Origin: Holacanthus passer
Taxonomy: Eukaryota > Chordata > Actinopteri > Pomacanthidae
NCBI GenBank assembly: GCA_025331565.1
Contig: JAFREQ010000064.1
Span: 576,501-640,500 of the forward strand
Reading direction: 5' to 3'
DNA: 64,000 nt
Both the position numbers and the translations under genes were made by a program. A model generated the notes under the pieces. It saw nothing but the letters and a program-made list of their open reading frames with translations, did no database searches and was not told where the DNA came from. Shown piece after piece: positions 37,901-50,322 of the stretch; the stretch's first letter is position 1; every line of letters begins with the position of its first letter.

Positions 37901-40900
37901 ATGGCGGATAATATCGTAAGTATGACGGCAGGTTGAATTAAAGTGAGGAGGCTAACGTTAGCTTTTCTTGTTAGCCGAAGTCCGGAGTGATGAGGCAGCA
38001 GAATTAGCTTGGAAGCTAACGGTCGCTTGCTATCGTTAGCATAGAGTGACTGGGGCCTGTTTAGCTAACCGGCTAATCTTAGCCCTTTGGCTAGCAGACG
38101 GAATGCCAATAAAAAAGAGTCATCGTAGGTTAACGGGAAAGCTACACAACCGGGACAGATGCGGGAATAAAAATGTCTGCAGTGTTGTTTGCATCATCAG
38201 CTCATTAGCAAACATTAGCTTGAATTGGTGGATGAAATGGAAGCCAAGATGTTTGTTGATTCACTAAAACTGTGAATAAGCCTCCACACTGTGACAGCTT
38301 CAGTAACACACGCTCTGCTTCAAAGTCAGCATCTTAATGTCACGTTACAAAAGCTCCTTGTTGAGAAGAAGCGGCTCTGAAGCTAACGGTAACATTACTT
38401 TTCTGCACTGTCATCGTTGTCATAATATCCTGACACTGACACCACTGTACAGAGGGGAGACAAGGGGGAGTAAAGGGGGAGTAGCGCCCTTGTTATGACT
38501 GACAGGTGTTTGGAAGTCATATTGAAGCTGTATTAAGTTATTTTTGTGTATGAGCTAACAATGGATCTTTCCATCCCGGTTGTTTGAACTGGTAACAGAC
38601 ACTTAATGCAGTTTATGTTTTTTGTCTTTATCTTTGTAGATCATAAGGGTACAATCCCCAGACGGGATGAAGAAAATTCCTTCTACCAAGAGGGAGACAG
38701 CTGCTGCTTTTTTAAAGAAGGTACTGTGTGTAAAACACAAGTTTTCATGTCACACTGTCAAATTCACACATCTGTTTCTTTTGTTGCAAGTCATTCTCTC
38801 AAGGGTACAAGATGTACTCCACATTTATGAAGGATACCATATCTACAGAAATGGCAAAGTGTACAGTGTTGCCACAAAGTGCGCTCGTGTTTCTCTGGCC
38901 TTTGCTTGTGTCTGCTCATTGTTCATTTATGTATGAAGCTGTGCAGAAAGTTCCAGGTCAGCCCTGCACTGCTCCTGTGTGCTCTGCTCTCTCCCACTGT
39001 GTCACGTCATTTGTCAGGGAAATTTGTGTTCAAGATCTGTAGTGGATGCATTGCTTTGCTCACTTGTCATAACAGATGATTACCAGGTTGTTGTTTAGTG
39101 CACAAAATATAAATACATGTTGTCCTAAATTTGGAAATGTTTGTAGAACAATTCTATTTTAGTTTTGTTCCATCTCAGTGCACAAAAATAATTATAAGTG
39201 CCTTTGAATCAATGGATTAGAAAAACTTAAAATAGAACTGTATTCCAGCAGACCAGTCACCGCAGAGCATTGCAGCAGCACCTCATTAAAAATGTATGCA
39301 TCCCTGTTAAGGCAGGATGGTGTAGCCTGCAGATCAATCAGAGGAGTAGTCTTCATTCCCTGCAGATGTGCAGCCAGCGATGGGTGGAATAGAAAACCAC
39401 GAGTGTGAGGCAGGCAGGGCAGAAACAGTCTGAGCCCTGCAGGTTATATTTCTGCAGCTGAGACAGAATAAAAGGAGCTCAGAGCTCGGAGTGATGTTCT
39501 GTCTCATACAGTCTGACAGTATAACGTTCCACCCAGCTTACAGAAATAATATCTGTCTTCTTTTATGTTGCTTTAGTAAATAATGATTTTATGCTCAAAG
39601 AACCTCAAAGAAGGTTTCTGACTCTTCTCTGCTTAATATTACCAACATGGACTTCACAGATAAATAAAAAAATGCACTGTGCTAAATGTGCTGCAACTGG
39701 TAGATGGTATGTGACGGTCTGTTGGTTTAGATGTCATGGGGTCAATTCAGCTGTCTTTTATTCCAAGATAATCTTTTGGTTCTTAACCTAAAAGTTCACT
39801 AATGGTTGTTGAATTACGTGCACCTCAAGTGACGAAATACAGGCAAATGTCCAGCATCAGGCTGATTGTCTGCCTGATAAGAGATGTGACGATAAGTGTT
39901 ATGGGACACTGTTGGCCAGCCAGCTCAGAGTGCTCTTAATAGCCTAGTTTGGTTCCCTCTATGATGACCTTAAGAGGTGTTCCTACAAGCCGAGTTTCTT
40001 TCGTGCCAAGAGGCTCTGTTCTAATCTGCTTTAGCCTTTACACATGCACCTTTTTCATTGGCACATGTCGATCTGAATTGTTTGCTCGAGTGGATTCCAT
40101 GGAGGAGCAAAACGTATTGAACATCATGACCATGATTAGCTCAGACTGATTAAAGACATTGTGTATTTTGATCCTCTCAACATCAGATTTATTTCATGGT
40201 GTTAAAAGTTGGCAGTACTTTGATGATGCTCATGTAACACAAGGCTGTGATCCATTCTAATCAGCGCACTGCATTTTTCTCTCTCAGGTAGCCAAAGAGT
40301 TTGGGTTCAATTCCAATGGGTTTTCTGTTTACCTGAACCGCAACAAGACCGGAGAGATCCTTTCACAGAACAAAACTCTTAGCCTGCTTAAGATCAAGTA
40401 AGTAAAAGCAAACAGTGTTGAGCATGAATAAAGTCCAGATCCCTCATTCAAATTAAGCATCGTTGAAAAGACACAACATTTAAAACATTTTAAAATCCAT
40501 TCAAATGATTGACATCAGGTGTTGCTGCTAGAGGATGTATCTGCTTCAAGGAATTAAAACTCACCGTACATGTTTTACTTGTACCTTAGGTGGAAATATG
40601 GTGGTTGTAGCTCATCAAAAAATAAAAATACAAAGAAGTCATGGAATGAGGTAATTCAGTAAAGGTTACTGCTTTAAATGTGTTATCTGTTTTGCTTTAT
40701 CTCCTTCGTAGGCATGGCGACATGCTGTTTCTGTTCCCTTCAGGATCTCCTTCCTCCTCTGGGGAGGTGATGGACACGGCCACCCCACACTCATCTTCAT
40801 CACTGCCATCCATCTCATCTTCCTCATCCTCTTCTTCGTCCTCCATGATCCCCCGGTCCTCCTCAGCACCCCAGGTCCAGGAGGATGAGATTGATCAGTA

Positions 40901-43900
40901 TTTGGCCAAGCAAGACGGCAAGATCTACAGGAACAAAGATCCACAGCTGTGAGACAGAGACCTACTGCAAAATCCAAATTCAATACAAATGTCAGATATG
41001 TGATGATGATGATATGTAATGATTCTTTTCTTGCCATAGATGTCGCCATGGTGCCCTTGGAAAATGTGTGCACTGTGTACCGTTAGAGGTAAGAGAATTC
41101 ATCAAAAATGAAAATCTGTCTGACGAGTTCATTCTGATTTTACTTCCTATAACCCTGACTTTCATTTTTGTCAGCCTTTTGACGAAGACTACCTGAATCA
41201 CCTCGACCCACCAGTGAAGCACATGTCATTCCACGCATACCTCCGCAAGCTGACCGGTGGAGCCGATAAGTGAGAAGTTGTTTTTAAATTTCTTTGGTGG
41301 AAATACACAAATTCATGTCAAATTCTAACACTGTTTTGATCTCCTGCAGAGGGAAGTTTGCAGCTTTGGAGAACATCAGCTGTAAGATCAAGTCAGGCTG
41401 TGAGGGCCACCCTCCCTGGCCAGAGGGGATCTGCACCAAGTGCCAGCCCAGTGCCATCACACTGAACAGACAGGTGTGTGTCCTATGTGTCTGTGACACT
41501 GAAGCTTCAGCCCAAATCCTTTTCCTTTTCTTTCCTTTTCAATCACAGGGGAGGGTTAAAAATAATGAAAATCTTTTCATGTTTGAATGGCATGTCATAT
41601 CAATGAGGCACATTTCACCTGATGTGTGAGCATGACTGATTTTCATTGATTTCAAAATATTAGCCAATAGATATCTCATATAGAATGGTATTGGCGTGAA
41701 TATGTGTCATACATCAACAGTGGAGAAGATTTTTTTGTGTGTGTGGGAAAACAAATCCGAACTTTTCTCCCTCCCAAAGGACCAAAATGGTAAATGGCTC
41801 TAATTACAGTGCTTTTATCCACACCCACAACGTGGCCTCCATGCAAGGTGCTGGCTTGACCATCAGCAGCAATGTCAGGTTCAGTTTGTTGCCCAACGAC
41901 ACATCGAAGTGTGGACAGGAGGAGAATCAATCTTTCTCTGTTCTTCTCCCAGAAATACAGACACGTGGACAACATCATGTTTGAGAACCACACGATTGCT
42001 GACCGCTTCCTGGACTTCTGGAGGAAGACGGGCAGTCAGAGGATGGGGTACTTGTATGGCAGGTTCACTGAGCATAAAGACATCCCTCTGGGCATCAGAG
42101 CTGAGGTGGCTGCCATCTACGAGCCGCCACAGGTGAGCGATCCCTTCTGAATACATCGCTGTCCGCTACAACTCCTTGAGTCAGACTGTAATTTGTCCTT
42201 CCATCAATGAGTTAAACTTCATATTTACCCTGTAGTAACTCTTTGTTTTGTTTTAGTCCTAACGCTTGTACCTACTGTGTTTCAGAATGCAACTCAGAAC
42301 AGCCTGGAACTGGTGGACGATCCTAAAGCTGCAGCTGTGGATGAAATTGCTGCCAAACTGGGCCTGTGCAAGGTTGGCCTTCATTTCTTGCTCTGTCTGA
42401 CGCTGCGCCTCCAAGTTACCTTTAGACTAAGTGCTTTTCTTTCACACAGCAGTGTGGCAGGCTTTGAATCCCGGATATAAGGTTCAAGGCAGATTTATGC
42501 TTCTCAAGGTGTTCCTGCAGTCGCTCCATTGAAGCCTTTGGCACAGGATTGATTTATAATTCATATAATTTAACCAATTCGACCTGAGCCTTTACTTAGC
42601 AAAGCAAACTGTTTCACTTTCATCTGTTAAACATGAATAAGTCTGCATGGCTGATGGAAAGTTTGTTTACCTTGATGGGAATGACCAATCTAAACCTGGT
42701 TCTACAGGTATACAGGCCACCATCATTTCTCTGATCACTTCTTTTATAAATCTTGTGGCATTCAGAGAATTCTTGAAGATTCAGACAGTAACAGTGCAAA
42801 GACCTTCCATGATTTTCCATGTATCAGATTAATAAGAACATTGTTTCAGCTCTACTTGTTTTACCTGTTTTCTTTTCTCTGTTTCTCAGGTGGGCTGGAT
42901 CTTCACTGACCTGCTCTCTGAGGATACGAGGATAGGCACTGTCCGCTACACGAGAAACAAGGTGAGGACGCAGCTCCATCAAAGACGACATGTTCATCAG
43001 ACTAATATGCTGCTTGTCACCATGTTTTATTATTGTCCTTACTTCTGTTAGGACTCTCACTACCTGAGCGCAGAGGAGTGTATCACAGCGGGATACTTCC
43101 AGAATCATCATTCAAACCCTTGCAGACTCTCTCGAGACGGCCATTTTGGCTCAAAATTTGTGACTGTGGTGGCAACAGGTACGTTTTTACAAAGTTAAGA
43201 ATTACACTGCATTTCTTTTAGGTGCGAGTCAGGCTTGTGAGGTGACTGTTGTTGTATTTTTTTTTAAATTCCTCTCAAGTGTCATTATGGTGTTTGTGGT
43301 AATTTTGAGGCGAGTGGAGCAGTGTAATACAATCCAGGAACTCCAGGAGACTCTGTTTGGTCTGTGGAATTGAGGCCAAGAGTTTACACTTTTGTCCAGT
43401 TCAAGACCTCCTCGTATATTTTGTTCCAGATTAGCACAATATGTAGCGGCGACATCATCCCTGTCATTTGCATTAATGAGGCTCTGACACCCAAAGTTGG
43501 CATCATGGCTACTCATCCAATGCCAGACAGGGCAAAGTCCATCTGTTTTACTTTCACTTGTATAAAAACATTGTATGTTTGCAAATGAGTTGCATGTTTG
43601 AAGCTGAAGAGCCTTTAGATAGACACTGAGCACTCTGACGTAAAAATAATTTCATGATAAGATAATGTTGCAGTGGTCTGCAGAACTTTGTTGGTTTTAC
43701 ATTATCAGGAAAAGTACAAGCAGCAAAGCTTTTCTGGTTGTAGCTTCTCAAATGAGGACTCTCATATCATCGTCATTCCAATATTACATATAGTACCAGT
43801 ACATTCAAGGCATCACTTAATCTGTCATGGGCATTTGGAATTTAAAAAAAATGAAGACAAATGAACTGATTAAGTAAACAGCATATTTCCTCGTGAGAAC

Positions 43901-46344
43901 CTGTGTATTATAGAAGTTTGACAATATGTTGTCAACTCAAACGGGTGTATTGTTGCTCTACTCAAAATTTAATATTCAGTCAATAGTAAAGTGAATGACA
44001 TTTAGGATTATTCTTCATCCAACACTTCAGGACATTTGTCTGTCTGTGTGTGCAGGTGGTCCAGATAACCAGGTGCACTTTGAAGGATATCAGGTGTCCA
44101 ATCAGTGCATGGCTCTGGTGAGAGACGAGTGCCTACTGCCCTGCAAAGATGCTCCTGAGCTGGGCTTCGTTAAGGAGTCCAGCCCTGAGCAGTACGTACC
44201 AGACGTCTTCTACAAGGTGAGACCTCACACAGGGAGCTGCAGCCTATGTTAAAGTGTAACTATCCCTGATCTTTAATGGTGTATGGTTGTGTTTTTGAGA
44301 ATGCACAGTGACTGAGCATCACTCAGATGATTGGACTGCTTGCCTCTTTAGCAGGATAAAGACATCCACATACTTGCAATGCTATTGGGACCAGGTGTTC
44401 TGAGTCGGTTCATCCAAATGTTAAGATTTTTATTTAATTCAGACCCTACTGTTTTTCCCTCCTTTCATCCAAAAGGACAAAGACAAATTTGGAAATGATG
44501 TCACGTTTCTAGCCCGACCTCTCCCTGTGGAGTACCTCATCATAGATGTAAGATATGTCTTTTCTTCTCTGGTCAGCACGTGTTTTGTTTCACAGATCAT
44601 TTTACGCAGCATCTATTCCTATAAATGCAATTTACTGCCACTGCCTTTGTATAAAAAGTCCCTGTTTTTCCTTCTACAGATAACTACCACTTTTCCAAAG
44701 GACCCCCAGTACACCTTCCGCTCCACACAACGCTTCCCCATCGAGAACCGTGATATTCTGGGGGAGACACAAGTAAGTCATTTCTGGATAATCTTCTTTT
44801 TGTCGACACTGAAAGTGTTAAATCCCAAGTTGGTTATTTACAGTACATTTTGTATTGTGTTTAGTTCAAGTATGTAGAAATAGAAAGGGGTTGTACACTG
44901 ATGTAACTTAGGTAGGCAAAAACCTGCTGACTCTTGGAAGGATTGGTGACCATCTTACACTTTGACTGGAGCTCGGCTTGGAGTACCACATCCTTTATCT
45001 ACAGTGTCTGTGTATTTGAAGCATGAGATGAAATTGATCTCATGTGAGTCGGTGTTCAGGGCCCAGCATCTGTGCAAACACGTGATAGTTTGGTTGTTTC
45101 ACTTTTCACTGTAATCATCAGGTGTTTTGGATAATCAAGGTCCACTGAAACGTCTAATTATTGAGTATGTTTGCTGTGAAGGCAGGGAGCTCTGAGTTAC
45201 AGCAGCCACATAAGAAGCTGGTGCCGTTTTTCTTGTCAGACCTTCTTAAGCTCTAGCTTTTATCTCTGCCTGTATTTCAAGTTAACATGACCAGCCACAG
45301 CTCAGTGCCTGAGAAAATGAAGGCGACCTTTGGATTTCATAACCTCCTGAGGTCAGAGGAAGTTGTTATTCCTGTTTTTGTATTTGTGTCTGCAGAATTT
45401 CCACAGTTTAGCGACATACCTGTCCCAGTGTACCTCCACTGCATTCCTGGACATCGTGTCAGACTTCCATCTGCTCCTCTTCCTTGTCACCAATGAAGTC
45501 ATGCCTCTGAGAGTAAGACAGCACTTCAAAGCCTCTTCTTCTCTACTTTTCCATTTGTTTTTCATTTGTGTTGCAGAAAGTGGGTGAGAATACGGCCACA
45601 TTCTTTTCCAATCTGGATGTGGTTACTGGTGTGAGGATGTTTTCACTTAGAGCCTTAATTTATGCTCATAGATTTTCAAAGTGGCCCACGGCCCATCGTG
45701 ACCATCAAAAGCAAAAATGTTTTTCTCTGTTCACTTAATAGTGAACTGCATGATCAGATTTTGTCTTTTATAAAATCCAGACTTTCAAAATAACAAGCTG
45801 GTGATGTGATGTTTTTTAATTCTGCTTCCTGAATCTGTCATTGTCGAGTGGATAGATCAGAGTTTGTATTTGTTTTTGCAGGACAGCATCGGGTTGCTAC
45901 TAGATGCAGTGAGGACTTCTAATGAGGATTTGGCGCAGACCTGGAAGAAGTCAGAGCAGTGGGCCACCATCGAGCAGCTGTGCAGTAAGTCCCTGCCCAT
46001 CAGTGAGGCCTAGATTGATTGTGATTTCACCTTGGCCTCTTGTCAACTCTTGCATTTGTCACATTTTTAAAACATTTTTACAGAAAAATGATCAGTCAAT
46101 TATAACATGAATCTTTAGTTTTATTGGTTATGAAAATAAGTTGCTGTCCTAATATCCTTTTAATCCCTCTCTTGTCCTTCCAGGTACAGTTGGCGGGCAG
46201 CCCTCCAGCTCTCTGGGTTACGGGGCCATGGGTGGCCCCTCGGTCCCCGCCTCCTCCTCAGCCATGTGGTCCTGCCTCCACTGCACCTTCATGAACCAGC
46301 CTGGCACAGAGCACTGTGAAATGTGCAGCCTGCCCCGCAGTTAA
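37901..46344 (+). CDS. nploc4: NPLOC4 (Npl4), ubiquitin-recognition cofactor of p97/VCP
   Basis: With UFD1, NPL4 recruits and unfolds ubiquitinated substrates for the p97 ATPase in ER-associated degradation and other extraction pathways. The 17 coding exons are 37901-37915, 38640-38720, 40288-40397, 40712-40948, 41040-41088, 41175-41269, 41350-41473, 41953-42132, 42286-42372, 42890-42961, 43052-43178, 44056-44216, 44476-44547, 44680-44772, 45396-45512, 45882-45984 and 46184-46344. All phases match, giving 627 residues (human 608). Domains in order: N-terminal UBX-like fold (about 1-80); a serine-rich linker (about 79-120); the zf-NPL4 region starting CRHGALGKC near 149; the MPN-like NPL4 core from about 240; and a C-terminal NZF finger (WSCLHCTFMN then CEMC) that binds ubiquitin. 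The first coding exon is only five codons (MADNI). A poly(A) signal is at 46578. Confidence 0.98.
37951..38387. promoter_or_regulatory. nploc4: GCTAAC/GTTAGC cluster in NPLOC4 first intron
   Basis: Six-base words GCTAAC or GTTAGC occur at 37951 (palindromic GCTAACGTTAGC), 37970, 38015, 38035, 38064 and 38382. A similar cluster is in the first intron of OXLD1 (28862-28913). The function is unknown. Confidence 0.5.
38721..40287 (+). other. nploc4: NPLOC4 intron 2
   Basis: Largest NPLOC4 intron (about 1.57 kb). No embedded gene, RNA or clear repeat recognised. Confidence 0.7.
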
Positions 46345-49300
46345 ACCCCCCTCCGCCCTCCACCCTGCCTCCTGCCCTGCCCTGCCCTGATCTGATCCTG
46401 CCCAGCCCTCCTCTTAACTCGCCAATGACATCACTGCACCAGGACCAGCTGCGAGATTCGGATGCCCTTTTTGTTTTCTTTCGCCTCAGTCTGAAGCCTC
46501 TGTCCTTCCCATCGCACAGGCTGCTGTGACACGTGAAAGGGATGCACTCGTTTACATCGAATTCAATGAGTAAAGAAAATAAAACCAGACTGTTTTTTTA
46601 ATCCCTCTCACAGCGGCTCTCATGACTGGCAGGGTTCGTTAAGGTAAAGCACTTTTGGCTGAGGCCCCTTTCCCTCAACCCACGGCCCCCTGAATAATCA
46701 CCCCTCAAATAAATCCTGCTGTGACTCAGGACAACAGCAAAGACTCGAGTGTTTGGACGTTCTCTCACATCAGTGCCCCTCTCACTCTCACAATGTCTTC
46801 TGGAAAATCTTGCTGTGTATAAATACATTTGAGGAATGATACTGTTATTTAATTAAGCTTCTTTTTTTATCTGATTGTAGCGATACCTTCAAATTTTGAA
46901 TCTTCAGCGTGGATTCTACTCAGTCAGGTGTTTATAGGTCTTGGTCTCTTTGACAAGCCCCTTAAAGTACAATCATCGGTCAAAGCTCAGACCCGAAAAC
47001 TCTTTAGAGCTCCAGAGTAATTCCAGTTAAGTAGAGAGTTTATATTTTCAGTGTTAAATTACTTAAATAAGTCACAGATTTAAAAGGCGTACACACAAAG
47101 CTCTTCATCCCCTACACATCCTCCACTTATTGCAGAGGTATCGTGCTGTTGGTGATTACTAACTTCTGGACTGATGTCCCACCAACATAAAGTGGTTCCT
47201 AAAGATCTTTTTGCTGGTTTGTTGGAATTGTAGCTTTTGGATTCGGTGGATTGAACTTGAGCAGGCATAATATGTAGCTTCTTTTATCAGCTGTATGTTC
47301 TGTTTCTGATAAAACGCCCCAGGACACCATCCATCGTCATTACTGACTCGCACTGTCTTAGCTGTGAGGTGCTTCTAGAAACAACTGGTGCTCGCCACTC
47401 TCCTCCCCGTCTCCCTCCTTGTGGTTCTTCTTTTGTTTTCTTGCTGGCGCCGGCCCAAAGGAGTCAGACCGTAACCAATGTTCCTCCACTGATGGGCCCC
47501 TCCGGGTTTTTCCATCACTCAGCCTTCAAAGACTTTGCTGCTCAGAGTGCAAAGGGGTCGCAGGTCAGCACGGGGAGAAAAAGATGCCTAACATTTCGCC
47601 TGTCTCATCTGACGTCTGTGCTGGACGTCGATCAGTGTTGAAGAAAACTTTGAAGTGTCTGTTTTTGGGTTTGCACATAATTATTGTACTGTACTTTCAA
47701 GCAAAAGCCCTGAGCTTCTTCCAGCAGGAGGCAGAGAGGATGTTCAGCACGCGAGTTCAGATCGATGTTTTCTACAGTTGTCAGTGGTGTAGATGGAGCT
47801 GAGCCTGAAAACAACATGAAAAGCACTTAACTCCCCTCGATAGCACTAAAAAGGCAAACGACATTTTCTCACTTACCTCTAGTTGATTTTAGCAATTAAG
47901 GTGAATGGAACTTTATTTGTGGTGCTAAGAGCATTAAAATGTGACATTTAGAAAAATCAATCGTCAACAGTTTTCAGAGGCAGAAATCTCAGAAAGAATC
48001 TTCTTGAAACCTGACAAATAACAACACTAAAAAGAACTCCCTCCATATATAGATAGCACTGGAGGTAAGTGGGGAAATGTTTTTAATTTCCATCATTTCA
48101 GTGAACTAACCCTTTATCATACTAGAGTCTGTCGTGGCCATATTGGGATAGTTGGTTCAAACAGATTCTTTTTATTATTAATGGTTGCTTTTTTCGCCAG
48201 ACTTAATATTGGGACCAAAACATATGAGATCGTTTTAAGTCATGAAAGTTGAGTTGTGGTTGCCCAACGTGAACATGTGTTAACATCTGGCAACAGAATG
48301 TTACTTTGAGCTGCTCCACCCAAACACTCGTAACATCGCTAACATGGATCCCATTCGGTTAAATCAAAACACATTGATACGGCTCATGCACAGTTGTGTG
48401 GTGCCTGAATGAAGGTTTTTAGTGCCATCACCTGTAGCCCAGATGGAAATATGTCCACATATAAAAGCTTAACAGCATCTCGATCATAATATGAAAAGCC
48501 TTGGTAGTGTTGGAGCTAACAGACGAATCATATTTGATGTTTGTGACCAAAATCATCTTGCGTGAAGCATTTGCATTTTTTTAGTGCTCAGATAAAATTG
48601 GAGAATTAACTAAAACTGAAAAAAAATTCGATTACAAAAGCTAATGACACTGATGCTAAAACAAACTGCACATTTCTCATATTGACCCCAGATTTGAATA
48701 ATCCTGATTTATCTAGTTTTTGACCAACAGAATCTCTTTTGATCCTCCTCCCCAATATGTTTGCTTCTGACTGATGATGACTGACGACATCCTCAAACCT
48801 TTTATCACCACTTTTCAAATTTAGTTTTTTTCCTCATAACTCTGTGACCTGTTACATGAAATAGTTTTTTGCTTCAGGATGTTCCAACAGGCAGGAAAAC
48901 TGAGCGAATCACTGAACCCTGTTGCGTTTCATTGGGGTTGTTGACAGGGGAGAGGGCCTCGTCAGGTCAGAGGGCGAGTCGTGGGCTGCAGATTTGCTAT
49001 TTATGAGACGTGTGCTTCTTTGTAAGAGCTTGACAGTAATTCCATTGAGTAAGTGAGAATATATTTTTAGTTGTAGATGAATTTGAAAATGCTTGAAAAA
49101 GTGATTTCTCTTTTTCTCGGTGATATCATTTTTGCCCCCCGTGTGAATTCTCAAGAGCGATTTATCTGATGTCATGCTAACGGACGGCAGTGACCTTTTC
49201 CTTTTGTATTGATCCAGGGGCCGTTTGCTGAGCAAGCATGCTCTTGGATTTACAGTCGGTCCTCTTTCCACTGAGCTAACCGAGGACCCTGGGAGTTGTA

Positions 49301-50100
49301 TGCTGTTGACCTGGATTTGAAACAAAATAAAAACAAAAAACAACAAAGAATTCCTGTTGCTGATGACGTCTTTGATTTGTTGGCTGTGTGGTGAGATTAG
49401 ATCAGTAACATCCAAATGGAAGCAAAGTGGTTCAGACTCACAATGAAGAGTTCTCATTTATTTATAATGCAAAAGCAGAATAATAAAGACTAGCAAACAC
49501 TTTCTTTGGCTTTATTTGATAGTGACCCCTGGAGAGAGAAAAGACCCCTGGAGAGCTACCAGGAACAATGGCTGCTTTATTTTCACTGCAAACCACCTAT
49601 AGACTATATGACCAAAAGCACCTGAGCACAACAGCAGGTCCATGAAGACATGTGTTTCCCTGTTTGGTCACTTACAAGGAGAAGTGACTGTGATGTGATT
49701 AATAGCAGCAGCCTTCAGAAGTGTGATAGATATACAGTCTAAACTGTAATGTAACAATAGATTAAATATAATGTAGTGTAATATACAACTGTTTAGTGTG
49801 GGATATAAGATGTAGTGTACAGCAATATGACAATATCAGATCATAAACAGTGTGATACACAGTCCTGCAGATGAAGAACAGATGAAAAACAGGAATGTGG
49901 AAGTTTGTCATGACCCTGAAGCATCAAAGACCAGAAGGTCCCAGAGGACTGAGATCACTTCTCAGGACACGTTGTGCCTCATTAAATGTTTGAGTGTTGA
50001 CAGGAATTATTTGGAAATGAAAACAGTGAGCGCAGGTCGGTCTCGAACTGAAGCAGGTTTGTGCTCGACTTTGAAGTGAGATCCTGATATATGATGCTCA
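46345..50100. other. NPLOC4 3' UTR and intergenic gap
   Basis: Poly(A) signal for NPLOC4 at 46578. The rest shows no exon. It holds probable transposon debris around 47820-48120 (ending GTGAACTAACCCTTTA) and a tRNA-Tyr-like relic at 49211-49286. Confidence 0.5.
49211..49286 (-). pseudogene. tRNA-Tyr-like relic
   Basis: Read on the minus strand, a 5' end GTCCTCGGTTAGCTCAGTGG contains a near-perfect A box, followed by a D-arm-like stretch and GACTGTAAATCC, like the tRNA-Tyr(GTA) anticodon arm. No B box (GGTTCGA) follows, so this is a decayed tRNA or the head of a tRNA-derived SINE and not a working gene. Confidence 0.35.
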
Positions 50101-50322
50101 GGCTGTGTGAGCCTCAGGTGGGAGTGGAGAGCGGAGACCCTCCCTGCTTTACACATCATAAACTGTCCGGCAGAGTCAGTTCAGTCCTCACTGGACGATT
50201 TGACTCCAGACTGTCACTGCAGGTACGTTCTCTGTGTTTCAGCTACTGTAGATGAAGCTTTAACTGAGCTGTTGCTTTATGGTTCTAGACAGCAGTTCAC
50301 AGGTGTGTGTGTGTGTTTAAGG

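Noticed and set aside
48909..49457. 182-codon minus-strand frame, the longest unexplained one
   Set aside because: AT-rich, no recognisable domain, overlaps the tRNA-like relic, and residues look random; probably chance.
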